Source: Tilletia caries
Taxonomy: Eukaryota > Basidiomycota > Exobasidiomycetes > Tilletiales > Tilletiaceae
NCBI GenBank assembly: GCA_032718865.1
Contig: JALUTQ010000030.1
Coordinates: forward strand, 744,001-808,000
Reading direction: 5' to 3'
DNA length: 64,000 nucleotides
Below, piece after piece: positions 12,312 through 23,472 of this stretch. Each line of letters starts with the position of its first letter. Positions within the stretch are counted from its first letter, which is position 1. The notes below the pieces were generated by a model. The model was given only the letters and a program-made list of their open reading frames with translations. It was not told the DNA's origin and made no database searches. The position numbers were made by a program, and so were the translations under genes.

Positions 12312-13478
12312 GCCTGTAACATATTCGTGAGTAAGGCAACTGTACTGAAGGCAGGCCATGTGGTCAGCTAGCAGCCAAATGTCTGCTATCTGATATCTAA
12401 TTTATCAGCGATTACCTCCGAAGCACTCACTGCTACGCCGCTCACATAGTAACAACGTTGCCTGCATTGTTCTTTCAGTCACCACTGATTTCTTCTCAAG
12501 CGTACTGCCGCACTGCGTATACTTAGCTATTGTTCTAACCGCCCTTCATATTGTAGTTTGTAAGCTGCTTCTGTACTTCTTATCGAGACTTGGGCTGGCT
12601 CAAGCTTCAAAGAGGCCTTGGCCCAAGATAGTGGGAGATACTTTTCTTTTTCGACGACTTGCGCATCCGGCCTCAGCACCCTCATTACTTTCGGGTCGTG
12701 AAGGCGTTTTCCCTTGAATCGTAAAACCGAATTTCGTGCGATTCCCAAGCATTGTGCAACCGGCTGTAATAGTAGGAATTACCACTTGACGTGTCCCATG
12801 TATGGTTTTGCCCTAAGCTCTCGTTCCAGAAAAAACCGTCAGAATGTGCGGAATGAAAATGCGTACGCCAACGCCCAACACATACAAAAAAACACAACCC
12901 AATTGGTCAATTTCTGCTGTTTATTTCTGAGTCCCGTGATTTGTGTATATCATGGAAACAGAGAGCTATACGACACTTTTTAGGCTCACATAGCTTCAAA
13001 CTAGGACTTTAAAACTACCTGCAGTCCTGCATGGCATCTTTTTGAAGACGCCATTGAATGTTTTGCACCATTTTGGATGTTTGAAGTCGCTTATCACCCA
13101 GTTAAGCCTCAGAGGTCTGTTCAGTGCCTTTCTGAAGAAGCCGAGAGAGGAAAAAGAATCAGAACTGGAAAAAAGTTGTGCTTATATGTACCTAGGCGCG
13201 CTTGGTTTCTCGCCGTTCCTCAATTGAATCTCACTCGCAAGTTGCAACACTTGCCCAGCAGCTCAGAAGCAACGTTTTGGCGCCTGCGCGAGCCTCCTCG
13301 CGGACAGACTATCGAAAGGAAGGTTTCTGCTGGCTCTCAGGTGTGTGAACGCGCGTGTCCTGAGCCGAAGTCGTCTGCTAGCTGATTCTGATCGTAAAAC
13401 GCCCAATTAATGTCTTGAGGTGCCGCATCCGAGTCGGGAGCTGCTGGCGGAAGATGATTGGGGTATTCGAGCTGGACT

Positions 13479-13865
13479 TCAACGGAGGCTTGCGAGCTCT
13501 GCCAAAATAGAACTTTTTGAGGAAGCATCCGTGGTTTGAGACTTGAACTGTGGCTCGTCCGCCGTGGCTCGAGATTTTTCGCTGATGATGCTCAGAATAC
13601 TGTCGTCGCTATCCTCTGCGCAGATTGTGGTGTCGCTGAGCTCGATGGCGTCTAGTAGAAGCTGAGAGGGGGGGAAGCCAGATTGCTGCGCCTGGTGTAT
13701 CTGGTTCCGATCCTCGACAAGGTGGATTGCTCTTCGCCGAGCGGGAATCTTGCAAGCAGGCCTTATGCCCCCTGGTGCATCTTGAGTAGCAATAGTAGAG
13801 GACGAGTCGCTCTCGGGCGCGACAACTGCTGTGCGTGGACATGATGCTAGACTGTAGAGAGGCAA
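13479..13865 (-). CDS. Hypothetical 128-residue protein, second copy
   Basis: Counterpart of 5349-5735, with one Leu-to-Pro difference (LSQLLL against PSQLLL). No motif is recognised, and the conservation reflects the recent duplication. Confidence 0.25.
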   Translation of the reverse strand: MPLYSLASCPRTAVVAPESDSSSTIATQDAPGGIRPACKIPARRRAIHLVEDRNQIHQAQQSGFPPSQLLLDAIELSDTTICAEDSDDSILSIISEKSRATADEPQFKSQTTDASSKSSILAELASLR

Positions 13866-14452
13866 GAATTTATAGCTTCAGTGTAAGCTCTTGAAGGGAC
13901 AGGTACGTGCAAATTACAGACTCTGATTTCAGCTGTTGAGCGTTAAGCGACGACGACAAGGTGCGCAGTATTGCTGACTGCTGGCCTGCTGCCACTCCGG
14001 TGCCTACTACCTTGATGATCGTTGGAAGAGAGAGCGTGGCAGCAGTGAGTCGTGAGATGCAGCTTGCAAGCGCGCAAGAGGCAGGTAGAGATTGGAGACT
14101 CGCCGGACACCGACCGAGTTCGGGACGCAACAGCTGACCATTTGCGGGAATTGATGAATACAGCGTACGAGGCGTGGATGGGCAGCGTGTCGGAAGTCTT
14201 GCTATAGGCAAAAAGCCAGGTTCGCAAAGTGGCAGTGGATCAGCAGCGTCTGGTGAATGGGAGAAGGGATTAGGCGCATGTGGACAGTGTGTTGACAGCG
14301 TATTCATTCTGGAGAAAAAGCCTGAAGATTTCGGATTTTCGGAAGCAGACTTTTCAAAGATTGTCGCGGCTCCGGCCGAGTATCAGCCGCGTATCGTCCA
14401 CGTGTTGATGCACGGTTCACGCGCGGTGCTCATTTCGCCAGGTTTCAGCAGC

Positions 14453-15214
14453 GTCTCAGCAGCGTGTGTGTGTATCAGCAGCGTGTGCGTGTATCAACAG
14501 AGAATCTACAGCGTCTCATTGTTACTGAAAAAGGTTTCCCAAGGCAATTTGAGATTTTTATGGAAGATTTGGAAGCAGGGAACTTTCTGGGTCCAGTGCC
14601 CTGCCTTATGGGGCAAATAAAATATGGTTATGGGCTGAATCGCCTTTGTTTACGGGTTCAGTCGCTGATAATTACGGGCTGAATTGCCTCATGTTATGGG
14701 CTCATATCAAAAACCGTTTACGGGGCCAATCGCTTCATGCTCGGGGGCAAACCGACCATAGATCGGGACATTCAGGTTGATTGCATACACTGACAAAGGC
14801 GAGGGACTTGATCATCAAGGGGGGTCATGAGGGACGCCTGTCTTGTCGTTTTGGGCAAGTTTGGCAGCTACTGGTCGTGGTTCAGTCATGCCGTTGCTCG
14901 CAGATCTGAATTCAAAGTCCAAGCGTGTCTTCTCCTTTCTCACGCAGGACAACAGAATCTGCGTATTCAACCGGGCAACCACGTTCAAAATTTGCCTCCT
15001 TCCTTCTGCTCCCACCTGGAAATTTCTTTCTTTCTGCAAACAAAACCAAGCAGATCCAACCGAAGAAGCAATTACAGTGTACCTCCACGAGTCTACCAGC
15101 AGTGCATGCGATGTTCGAGTGGTCGACATCTGAAAGTCGGAAAAAACGCCTGTCCGCTGTCCAACAGGTGGTAAAGCTTTCAGCATGTCTTGGCGTAGAT
15201 ATTAACGTACAATC
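14453..15214. other. No supported gene; degenerate repeats
   Basis: From 14453 short CAGCAGCGT-type repeats continue the sequence beyond the duplication. About 14625-14750 contains four loose copies of a motif like TTACGGGCTGAATCGCC. Overlapping open frames at 14812-15190 exist on both strands and neither shows a recognised domain. Confidence 0.45.
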
Positions 15215-15385
15215 ATGGGCCAACGCTACGCTTTGGTCGGACGTCTATGCGCAACATTATCACTTGGAGACGATTTCTTTTCTATGGTATATGTTTCATC
15301 GGACAAGGTCAAGATCAGGTTCGACAGCGTGTACGAGTACAATGGATTAGTGGCAGTAAATCCCCGAACATGCAATCCGTACTGA
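15215..15385 (+). CDS. Small hypothetical ORF or last exon
   Basis: A 56-codon frame, starting MGQRYALVGRLCATLS and ending RTCNPY before TGA, has protein-like composition. An in-frame TAA lies four codons upstream of the ATG, so it is either a very small gene or the 3' exon of a split gene. No family is recognised. It ends 12 bp before the TAAGG end of a hAT-like fragment. Confidence 0.25.
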   Translation: MGQRYALVGRLCATLSLGDDFFSMVYVSSDKVKIRFDSVYEYNGLVAVNPRTCNPY

Positions 15386-15397
15386 CGGAGCGCAAGG

Positions 15398-15640
15398 TAA
15401 GGTTGTCCCCGGAGTAGCACGGAGCACTTCCAATTTCCGCCGGAATTTTGACATTTTGAGGCGAGCTCCGCCTCTGCAGAAAGACGGAGCTGAAAAAAAC
15501 CAACTTCGCGTCCCGACAGAATTTTTTTAACTTTGAAATCCCAGCTTCGCGCTCTGCATCATTTCTGTGGCTTTTCAAAATGCTCTCCGTTTATGCGGAG
15601 CTTGAAATTCCGCGGATTTCTGTCGGGGCGCAGTGGTGAT
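15398..15640. mobile_element. hAT-type single-ended fragment
   Basis: Starts TAAGGTTGTCCCCGGAGTAG, resembling the TAAGGAT ends of the intact elements, and is rich in CGGAG/CTCCG words. A 14-bp imperfect inverted repeat (about 15507-15520 against 15618-15631) lies inside. I find no matching right end and no target duplication. Confidence 0.4.
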
Positions 15641-15722
15641 GTAATTATGTTATGATGATAGAATGAAAGCGAGCATAAGGGGGTAAAAGATTTTTTGCCG
15701 CTTCTACTACGGGCCTCAGCAT

Positions 15723-16685
15723 CAGAGGTCGGCATGGCTTAGGTATTGGGTATTTAGGGTCCCATACCCATACCCGTGGGTATACCAATTTTTCTGACGG
15801 GGCCCATACCCACACCCAAGGGTATACCTATAATATACCTAGGTATACCCGTGTACCCGCTTACAAAATCTTACGTAATTTTTTTTTTGCCTGTATCAAA
15901 GCATGATAGCGTTCTTAAGGTTGTTCATGACGTTCCAGAGCGTGAGCGGCGCTGCAGCCGGTGATGTGTGAGGTTCGGTCGAATATTGTCATGATTTCAG
16001 AGAAGGTGGGAGAATTCGTCTAAAGCACAGAAATCTATGGACGCTGAGAGATGCTAGGCCCAGCAGTAGTCGCCGTATATTGGTAAGCGTGGGAAATTGG
16101 TGGATATGCGTAAGAAAATCTGAATAAACTCGTGCGTAAGTTTGCTGAATTTACGTAAGCGGGCTCAGTGGGAGCTCGGAGCCTATAGTTGCTTCAGGAT
16201 CCTGAAGCATAGCATAGGCCCTAAAAAACCAGCAAGAACTGGCCTGGGGTGCCATTACACAACGGCAACGACCGCAGTACCATTCCAGGGCCCAGAGCGT
16301 CATGGGCTATTGAAAATGCTTCATGAAAATGCCTCAATGCTTTCAGAAAGTACCCTCGCGTTTACCCGGGTATATGTGGGTATACCTAGGTATAAACAGG
16401 CGTGCCTGAGAATTCTGAGTTCTTACGGCAATCATTTGAAAAATAGGTATAAATCACACAGAAGCACCTGCGAATGATGTTGGGTCACTGAGCCACTCAG
16501 AGACCGTAACTGGCAAAAAATCAGCCTAGGTATGGGCCAGGTATGGTGGGTATACGCGGGTGACGGGTCATACCCACATACCTAACCTCGTGGGTATGGC
16601 GGACCCCATACCCAATACCGTACCCATACCCACAGGGTAGGTACTAAGTATACCCAAGGTGTACCCATACCCATGCCGACCTCTG
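15723..16685. mobile_element. Non-autonomous hAT element (963 bp), GGTATACCC family
   Basis: The terminal inverted repeats are CAGAGGTCGGCATGG and CCATGCCGACCTCTG. The 8-bp target duplication CTCAGCAT is exact at 15715-15722 and 16686-16693, the length expected of hAT elements. The outer 100-150 bp on each side is made of repeated words such as CCCATACCC, GGGTATAC and CCTAGGTATA. No transposase is encoded. Confidence 0.92.
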
Positions 16686-16693
16686 CTCAGCAT

Positions 16694-17121
16694 CATCCAT
16701 GACATGTAAACTCCTCGACATGCTGAAAATAGGGTCTAAGGTATGTTGAGGCTTGAGGATGATCCTCCCGCCTATTGTCATCACTTGGTCTCTCATAACA
16801 AACATTGGCGGTGTACGCTACACCGTCAATCCACCGCATGTTTTACAACGTCAATAAAAGCCAGTTAAATTAAAAAAAAAAAACCAGATCTGCTTCAGGA
16901 ATCAGGAGCAAGAGTTAAGAAACTGTAACAGCACGCATCTGGAGGTAAGTAAATAGAGCAGAAAGCTTTGTTTCGGGGTGATTTTGTGCTGAACCTTGCC
17001 AATATGACCGACTTGGCATGCCCATGTTCAACGACCAAAGAATCCAAAACATGAGAGAGTAAGAACCTGTGCGTGTCGAGCCAGCATGGTATTAGACCTA
17101 TCTGGTGGCTTCATCAAAATT
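16694..17121. other. No gene seen
   Basis: Low-complexity A-rich run near 16871-16882 and otherwise unremarkable sequence on both strands. Confidence 0.5.
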
Positions 17122-17646
17122 CTACCATATCATATGTGTGCTAACGGTTCGTCGAGAGGTATTCATACCAGCCGTACCGATTGTGCCCCTGCCGGTACCG
17201 TTGCTTGAAGACTTCGCCTTCAGTGTCCCGATCGGCGGAAGAGCTGTGGAACGAGCGCCTGGTGGAACGTAGTCCTCCGAATCATCATTATCGCCTTCGT
17301 TGTTCGAGAATGTCACCTGACGTGATGGAGGACGCGTCGACGCGGAGGGGGGCTTTCCGATCACTGGGTCACGACCAGCTTTTCTCATGGAGGAGAGAAG
17401 AATTCCCTTCGGCGCAGGAGTCCGAGGAGCTGAACTCGATAGCTTTGCTGGAAACGCTGACTTGAAAGAGGTGCTACTCTTACTGCTGCTGTGACCATCA
17501 CTCCTTTCGCTTACGTCGCCGGAGTCGTAGTAGCTGTTGTGACTGTTGCTGTTGTTGCTGATGGTGATGTTGCAGTGTGATTGTGGTTGTGGTCGTGGCT
17601 TGTGCTGGATGACCAGGTGCTTAACACGTGGCTCCAGTATCTTATC
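17122..17646 (-). CDS. Hypothetical Ser/Pro-rich protein, 3' part
   Basis: The minus strand is open from an upstream stop at 17647-17649 to TAG at 17122-17124. The sequence is protein-like, with Ser-rich stretches and the segment RTPAPKGILLSSMRKAGRDP, followed by SRQVTFSNNEGDNDDSEDY. Such basic/Ser-Pro segments are typical of disordered regulatory tails. The first ATG in frame is at about 17388, but convincing sequence extends upstream of it, so this is probably the last exon of a longer gene. The upstream part was not found, and the hAT-type element at 17958 lies in that direction. No function can be given. Confidence 0.4.
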   Translation of the reverse strand, partial: DKILEPRVKHLVIQHKPRPQPQSHCNITISNNSNSHNSYYDSGDVSERSDGHSSSKSSTSFKSAFPAKLSSSAPRTPAPKGILLSSMRKAGRDPVIGKPPSASTRPPSRQVTFSNNEGDNDDSEDYVPPGARSTALPPIGTLKAKSSSNGTGRGTIGTAGMNTSRRTVSTHMIW

Positions 17647-17957
17647 TTATCTCTTTCCTCTTTCCCCTCTCTTCTCACACTCGTACTCTCTCCGCATAGC
17701 AACACCTGCCTCCACCTCCCTCCACCTCCCTCCACTTTTCCCACGTCACACTTTTCTCTCGCTCTCATCCTTACCCTTCCCGAGCTCATCCTCTGTACTT
17801 AGCTTTCCTTCTCGTCATTCACTCACACTTCACTTTGCACATACGCAGACCAGCAAAAGAGTAAACCGGTTCCAATCACGAAAAAGATGTTCGAGCTGCG
17901 GCTGTTCTTGCATGCAATATATCGAGACCATCACTGTCTAGTATGCAATGCACAGCC

Positions 17958-18621
17958 TAAGGATCTTCCCGGAGTAGGCCCCGGAGTAGCATTCCCCGCA
18001 GCTCCGCGGACTCCGGGGGACGCTCTGCACGGGTACGGAGCACGGAGCGCGATTTGAGCGTTTTTAACTAGCTTTAGATTTGCGGAGCTACTCCGCGAAG
18101 GTATGGCTGCAACGCCCCGGAGCACGGAGTGAGTTTGCTTGCATTGTCAAAAAAGCCCCGGAGTACGCAGCAGACCCCGGAGTCCGTCTGGCCAAAACTG
18201 AGTCACGTGACCGGTTTGGGAGAGATTTCTCGGCCGAATCAGGTTGAAATACTGTGTATTTCAGCTTTTTGGGGGCAGTAAACCCTTGGAAAGAAATGAT
18301 ATAGACTTCTAAAGCTGCGATCGAACTGTTTCGATGAGATTTGACCTTCTCCTGAGCCTATGTTGGACTCATTTCATGACACCCCGGAGTACCCCGGAGT
18401 CCGCGGAGTTATTTTGCGGATCACGGAGTCCTCCTGAGAAAAATATACGGAGCACGGAGTAGATTCTTGCGCGCAACCGCGACTTCGACGGAGCACGGAG
18501 TGCTCGCCAGCTGATCACCAGGAATTTTGCGGAGCGCGGAGCTGGCCAGATCTCAGACGGAGCTGAGCAGAGCGCCGTCCCGGAGTCCGGGCTCCAGGGA
18601 TCTACTCCGGGAAGATCCTTA
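17958..18621. mobile_element. Non-autonomous hAT element (664 bp), TAAGGATCTTCC family
   Basis: The ends TAAGGATCTTCCCGGAG and CTCCGGGAAGATCCTTA are perfect inverted repeats, and the subterminal regions are full of CTCCGTGCTCCG/CGGAGCACGGAG words. The interior (about 18240-18390) is nearly the reverse complement of 26150-26300 in the element at 25918. Unlike that copy, the flanks (GCACAGCC and GAAACGAA) are not a target duplication, suggesting that one side was rearranged. Confidence 0.8.
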
Positions 18622-19635
18622 GAAACGAAGGCCAGCCGCAGGGTGGTGTACGGACCCAGCCAGCTGAGAAGAATCAAGAAGTCGCTGCTCCGGATGGCTG
18701 CAATCGCAATATACGCGCACATACATGTATTGTGGGGTTATATCTTCTTGTCTCCTGTGACTGTTGCTGAGGAACGTCTGTGAAGGTCAGACGCAGCGGC
18801 AGCCGGTAGGCAGTGGACTACGGGGCTGCGGGCTATTCTCGGCTTCTCGCCAAGTGACAGGTTATGCGAATGAAGTAGCACATGATCTGCGCTTGATTCG
18901 CTTGCACCGTTGCACGTGATGCAATCCGGGTCATCAGAGATTGAACGATTAATAATCACGGACTCGTGAGACGTGAAGTCGTGACCAGATGGTCACATGA
19001 CGCATCCGGAGTCTTGGAACGAGAGTGAAAAAAATTTCTTTCTCCGTGAGGTGGAGACTCTAGAGTCTAGATTCATACCATCACAGATCGCCTCTTCTCT
19101 CTGGCATCTTTATTAGAAAGTGCCCACTACCGTGCACGCGTCATCGATTTCAATCGTCGGTGGAGCAGTCCTTAACCCCCTTGCACCTCACGTCAGGACT
19201 GCCGAGGCATTTACAGCTTCGGCAGGAGCGAGGCATGCTGCAGCGTCTCGTCTGGGCATATTCTCAGGTCAAATGCCAACTGCATTGCGGGGTTTGGTTT
19301 CAGCGCAGCGAGCGCCTCTGGACGTGGGCGTGTGGGATCCAGTGCGTCTACAGCGGTCATTTCCAAGACGAAAAAAAAAACAGTACGGCGTGAAAGGAGA
19401 TAAAGCAAGCTCTCAAGTCTCAGTAACTTGCAAGGACCAATCTTGGTACGTTGTATGCGAGTGGGGAAAAAGTTCCTGACAATGATTCATCTTCTTGCTT
19501 TCATACAAATATGGATCATACTGGACCGAAGCTGGTACGGTCACGCCCTGTCGGAGCCTTTGACTCCGCTTATGGAATCGTACCCTCCCTTCATCATCAC
19601 ACTTCGCTTCGATTTCGACTCGTCAGGGGGGCAGG
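18622..19635. other. No supported gene; broken open frames
   Basis: Plus-strand open frames at 19120-19630 have plausible composition but switch frame and are interrupted by an A10 run (19371-19380) and then by the element at 19636. I see no known domain. Confidence 0.35.
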
Positions 19636-20217
19636 CAAGGCTCGGCAACTATCTTCACTATGTAACTATGATAACTATATAGTACAACTTATAGTGATAA
19701 CTTGACTATACTTTGGGCGGCGAAGCCGTCTAGAAAAAATAGTAGCTATAACTTTTTCAGATCGGCGCGGAGTAACTAGTAGTTGAAATAGTTATATAAA
19801 ATCCCATTTGGCTGATATAGCCACTCCTAGTCACATATAGTCGCTATCTCAGTTTCTCATAGCCACATATAGTGACTATTTCAACCAAATGTAACTTTTG
19901 TGTTGGACAGGGGCTGGCTGAGACAGCTGCTGGATAGTTACTATATAGTAGCTCCAGTCACTTATAGCCACATATAGTGACTATGTCGATCTCATTTTGT
20001 ACTGAACTAGTCACAGGTAGCTACTGGAAGTGACTATAGTGGCTATTTCAGCGAAAAAGGCAACGAAAATTTCGCATGGCTGAAATAGTAACTATTAGTT
20101 TTTATAGTAGCTATATCTCACTTGACTATACTATTTCCCGCCGAGGTGACCACTCACTATAACTTGACTATACTATTTCGCAGAAAAGTGGTAACTCTAG
20201 TAGCTTGCCGAGCCTTG
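19636..20217. mobile_element. Non-autonomous hAT element (582 bp), ACTATAG family
   Basis: The terminal inverted repeats CAAGGCTCGGCAA and TTGCCGAGCCTTG are flanked by an exact 8-bp duplication GGGGCAGG (19628-19635 and 20218-20225). The interior is dominated by words such as AGTGACTATA and ATAGTAACTAT on both strands. No coding capacity. Confidence 0.93.
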
Positions 20218-20252
20218 GGGGCAGGTCAGCAAAGCAGACATTGCAACAGCCT

Positions 20253-20993
20253 CAAGGCTCGGCCAGTTATTATAAGTTGTCCATTTTTGGTCCGCAGTTT
20301 AGTTTAGTTTATGTTGGAGCCCGGCGCCGGCGCCCGCAGTTTAGTTTAGTCACAGTTTAGCCACTTACTATCATTACAGTTAACTTAATTTTGCGCCTGT
20401 CACTATACGTTACTTACAGTTATTTATAATAACTTAATCGCGTCTCAGTCACCCAATTCACGCGGTATCTACCTCAAGATGTCTGGTACTATTCCAGTTT
20501 GCCTTTAGGCACGTACTTTGCCGCCTCCGAGCTCGCTCCTACATGTTTCCTCTCTTGACTACCTCCAAAGACTCATGCTTTTTGGTTATTTTAGTTACTT
20601 GTTACAGTTATTATTAGTAACTGTGGGCACAGTTGCTAATAGTTAATTGTTCCAGTTAATGTTAGTTACCGGATACAGTTATTAATAGTTGACAACCATA
20701 GTTGTGATTAGTTACTGTGTGCACTGTGAGTAACTTTAAGTAACTGTAAGTGACTATAAGTAGCTATAAGTTCGCACGGTAAGTAGCTGTAAGTAACTGT
20801 GAGTTGGGTAAAATCGTCGGCTTGCGAACGGCAACTTTTAGTGACTATAAGTTACCGTGTTCGGGCCCATACAGTTTAAGTTGACTTAATTTTTCCGGAC
20901 GCTCCGCCGCCCGCAGTTTAGTCACAGTTTAACTAGATTAAGTTAACTTACCCGCAGTTGCAGTTAGGTAAGTTGGTAAGTTGCCGAGCCTTG
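20253..20993. mobile_element. Non-autonomous hAT element (741 bp), AGTTACAGTTA family
   Basis: The ends CAAGGCTCGGCCAGTTAT and TTGCCGAGCCTTG are flanked by an exact duplication AACAGCCT (20245-20252 and 20994-21001). The body consists of words such as AGTTTAGTTTAGT, TTACAGTTA and AAGTAACTGTAAG. It shares its first 11 bp with the element at 19636 and is related to the one at 60524. Confidence 0.93.
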
Positions 20994-21192
20994 AACAGCC
21001 TTGAAGAAGGGCATTTTGACTTTCGTGCCAAGGATGGAAAGAAGAGCCAAACTTTGAGTGAGTGTTTGGCTCTGAATTTAACTGCGTAGGGGAGTTGAAG
21101 ACGGTGGTTGGGACTGGCAGACTTTGTGTCCAGGGATGTCGGCCATAGGCGTTGTATTGACTGTAATCCTTTTGCTCGTTACTCGTATTGTC

Positions 21193-21977
21193 TAAGGATG
21201 GGCAGTCCCTCCGCCGGTCGGGCGGAGCTCCGCCGCCTCCGCCACATCCCTCCGGGAAAGACTCCGCCGTTTACCTCGGCGGACGGAGGAACTCCGTCCG
21301 CGAAGGTGGGCCGGAGGGATGTCGGAGGTCCGTCCAATTTGCGAATTCGAGGCGGAGGGATGTCGAAGCGCCGCCCAGCTTTCACAGTCGAGGCGGACGG
21401 AGGTCGATGCTCATTCTGAAAAACGACACCTCCGCCCCTCCGGCCGAAACTTTGTCGAGGGTCTCAAGACCCGGAGTTTCATGCCCAAATGGCTGGGAAA
21501 CTCACTTTCTGTAGAAGTCTCAGTGGTCTCAGAGTGTCAGTCTCTCAGCTCCTGGGTCACGTTCCGGTCTGCCACTTTCGGAAAAACGCTGAAAAATCGC
21601 GATGAAACAGCTTCGAAGACATTTTACAACGTTAGTGCGGGAGGGATGATGTTGACCGATACATTGAAGGGTAATTTTCCATCAAAACCTGTGCCCGAAT
21701 TTTTTTGTTGGAAAGCGGCGGAGGGGCGGAGCTCCGGCGGAGCTCCGCCTGAGGTGGCGGACGGAGGTCGATGACTGCGGTCGTATCTTTACCGGAGGGC
21801 GGAGGGATTTTTCACTCCCCTCTAAGCTGCGATGTTGCAGCGGAGGGATTTTTTGCTCGCCTCTAGGTTACGATGATGTGGCGGAGGGATTTTTATGTTC
21901 AAAAAATTGGGGCGGAGTTTTTACGGAGGCGGGCGGACGGAGGAAAAACTCCGCGGATGCCTCCGTGCCCATCCTTA
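21193..21977. mobile_element. Non-autonomous hAT element (785 bp), GCGGAGGGA family
   Basis: The ends TAAGGATGGGCA and TGCCCATCCTTA share the TAAGGATGGGC terminus of the elements at 35463 and 37665. The duplication GTATTGTC is exact (21185-21192 and 21978-21985). Subterminal words are CCTCCGCC, GGCGGAGGGA and GGCGGACGGAGG. Confidence 0.93.
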
Positions 21978-21985
21978 GTATTGTC

Positions 21986-22508
21986 AGGTGGGCGCGTATC
22001 GAAAACGGGGCTCGGCGCCTGGCCTTTAACGGAGAGCACAACAAGTACAGTGCGCCTGTGCGCTGATGCGCTTGAGCTCAAAGCAGACTATTAGACCAAG
22101 CACGCATATGTTGTGGTCCGACTTGCCTCAGACCCGCACCCAGAGTTCATCAAACTCTTGTGAAATGCTCAACGAGTCCACACCAGTTGATTGTAGCCTG
22201 ACTGATTGCCAGAGGTCCTCGAACTCTCAGATTCTTTCCTATGAAGGTTGAGATCATAGCAGACTGTCGATTCACATTTCCCATGATACATACCCACAGG
22301 TCACAGTTACAATATACGTCATACGTGTAATAATATCATAACAATCATGTGACAGGAGACGGACTTACAGGTCAAAAGACAGCTGGCTGGTGCTTCCTCC
22401 TTCTCAGATTCCATCATGCTCTTGCCGCCTATGTGCGCGTGGGCCGTGCTCTCGCTGGAATTCGGATTCCCTCCGGAGTCACCCTTCACCGTTTCCGCTT
22501 CCTAGTCC
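21986..22508. other. No supported gene
   Basis: Between the hAT element and the reverse transcriptase fragment there is unremarkable sequence. Open frames are short and show no motif. Confidence 0.4.
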
Positions 22509-23453
22509 TTGCTGAGGACGCGGGTCTATGCCAGTCGCGCCAATCTGCTCCTGGCGGTTCGCCGCCTACTCGCATCTCAGAGTCACTACCGCTGGGCGCC
22601 GCCTCTGGGGTGCCAGAGCAGCTCATCCCCTCACACCCCTGACTCCAGTGCTTCCCCGTTGTGGTCTCCCTTCATCCTTGGTGGTCTCCTTTATCTGCCT
22701 GGTGTGCACTGTGCTCACTTCTTTCCTTGTCCCTCTCTACCTTTTGTTCCTTATCGACAGCATCGATCCCTCTCTCGGCAGGCCGATGTTATGGGTCTCG
22801 ACATCAAAGAGGCCTTCTACAACATCTCCACTCACCCCACTCAGCGTCCTCATCTCTGCGTGCGGCTTGGAGATAATCGCAACTACGTGCGAGCATCTAG
22901 TCCGTTTGGGCACAAGTCTATCTGCGCCATCTTTGGTCGGAGCGTCGACTGTTCGTCGGACATAGTTGCGGCACGCCTCCCCGGAATCCAGCTGAGGGCC
23001 TGGGTGGATGACATCAGCTCGATCCGGCCTGGTGGTCCTGCCTCCGGCATCACAGAAGCTCAGGTTCGTTCCGAACTCGAGCGCCTGGGATGGCCATTGC
23101 ACCCTCCGGAAAAGAAAGGATTCAATTTTTCGCGGCAGTTCACCATAACTGGTGTCGAGTGGGATTTGGACACAATGACGATGACGCTCCCTGAGGATAA
23201 ACGGACCAAATACCTCGTACGAGCGACCGAAATCATCGATCATCCCCGTCGGAAAGTCAACCGGACCGAAATGGACAAGCTGATTGGCTGTCTTTTCCGA
23301 GTCTGCCAGTTTGCCCCAGGTCAGCGTTGTCAGCTGCACCACCTTCTGGGCTTTCGTCGTCGACTCCACGCACCCTACGTCCATCCCCGCCAAGTTAACG
23401 CTGTAAAAATACATTTTTCTTTCGCACACGCTTATCGCTCTGTCGGAGTTTGA
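22509..23453 (+). pseudogene. DIRS-like reverse transcriptase fragment
   Basis: A 314-codon frame contains GLDIKEAFYN (first catalytic Asp block), an SPFGHKS...IFGR segment and WVDDIS (the catalytic DD block). A typical tail then follows, ITGVEWDLDTMTMTLPEDK with GCLFRVCQFAPG, which in this family lies between the polymerase and RNase H domains. This arrangement matches the tyrosine-recombinase (DIRS-type) retrotransposons common in basidiomycetes, which copy RNA to DNA. The palm is internally shortened between the two Asp blocks, and there is no RNase H, methylase or recombinase. The frame stops 20 bp before the hAT-type element at 23473. The first 80 codons look non-homologous. Treated as a dead fragment. 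Confidence 0.7.
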
Positions 23454-23472
23454 AAGTCTGCTCTCGTAAAAG

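Larger units (their letters stand above)
6331..14452. repeat. Complete unit of the 8.1-kb tandem duplication
   Basis: This unit starts inside a hAT-like relic and carries the AAA+ ATPase exons, the acidic hypothetical gene and about 4 kb without a recognisable gene. It ends at the shared sequence TTTCAGCAG. Bases 8147-14452 match 1-6330. The offset between copies drifts from 8146 to about 8122 because of many small length differences. Either this is a recent tandem duplication or it is an unresolved assembly duplication. Confidence 0.92.

Noticed and set aside
22737..23429. 230-codon minus-strand frame
   Set aside because: It mirrors the reverse transcriptase frame on the plus strand, which has the recognisable motifs.
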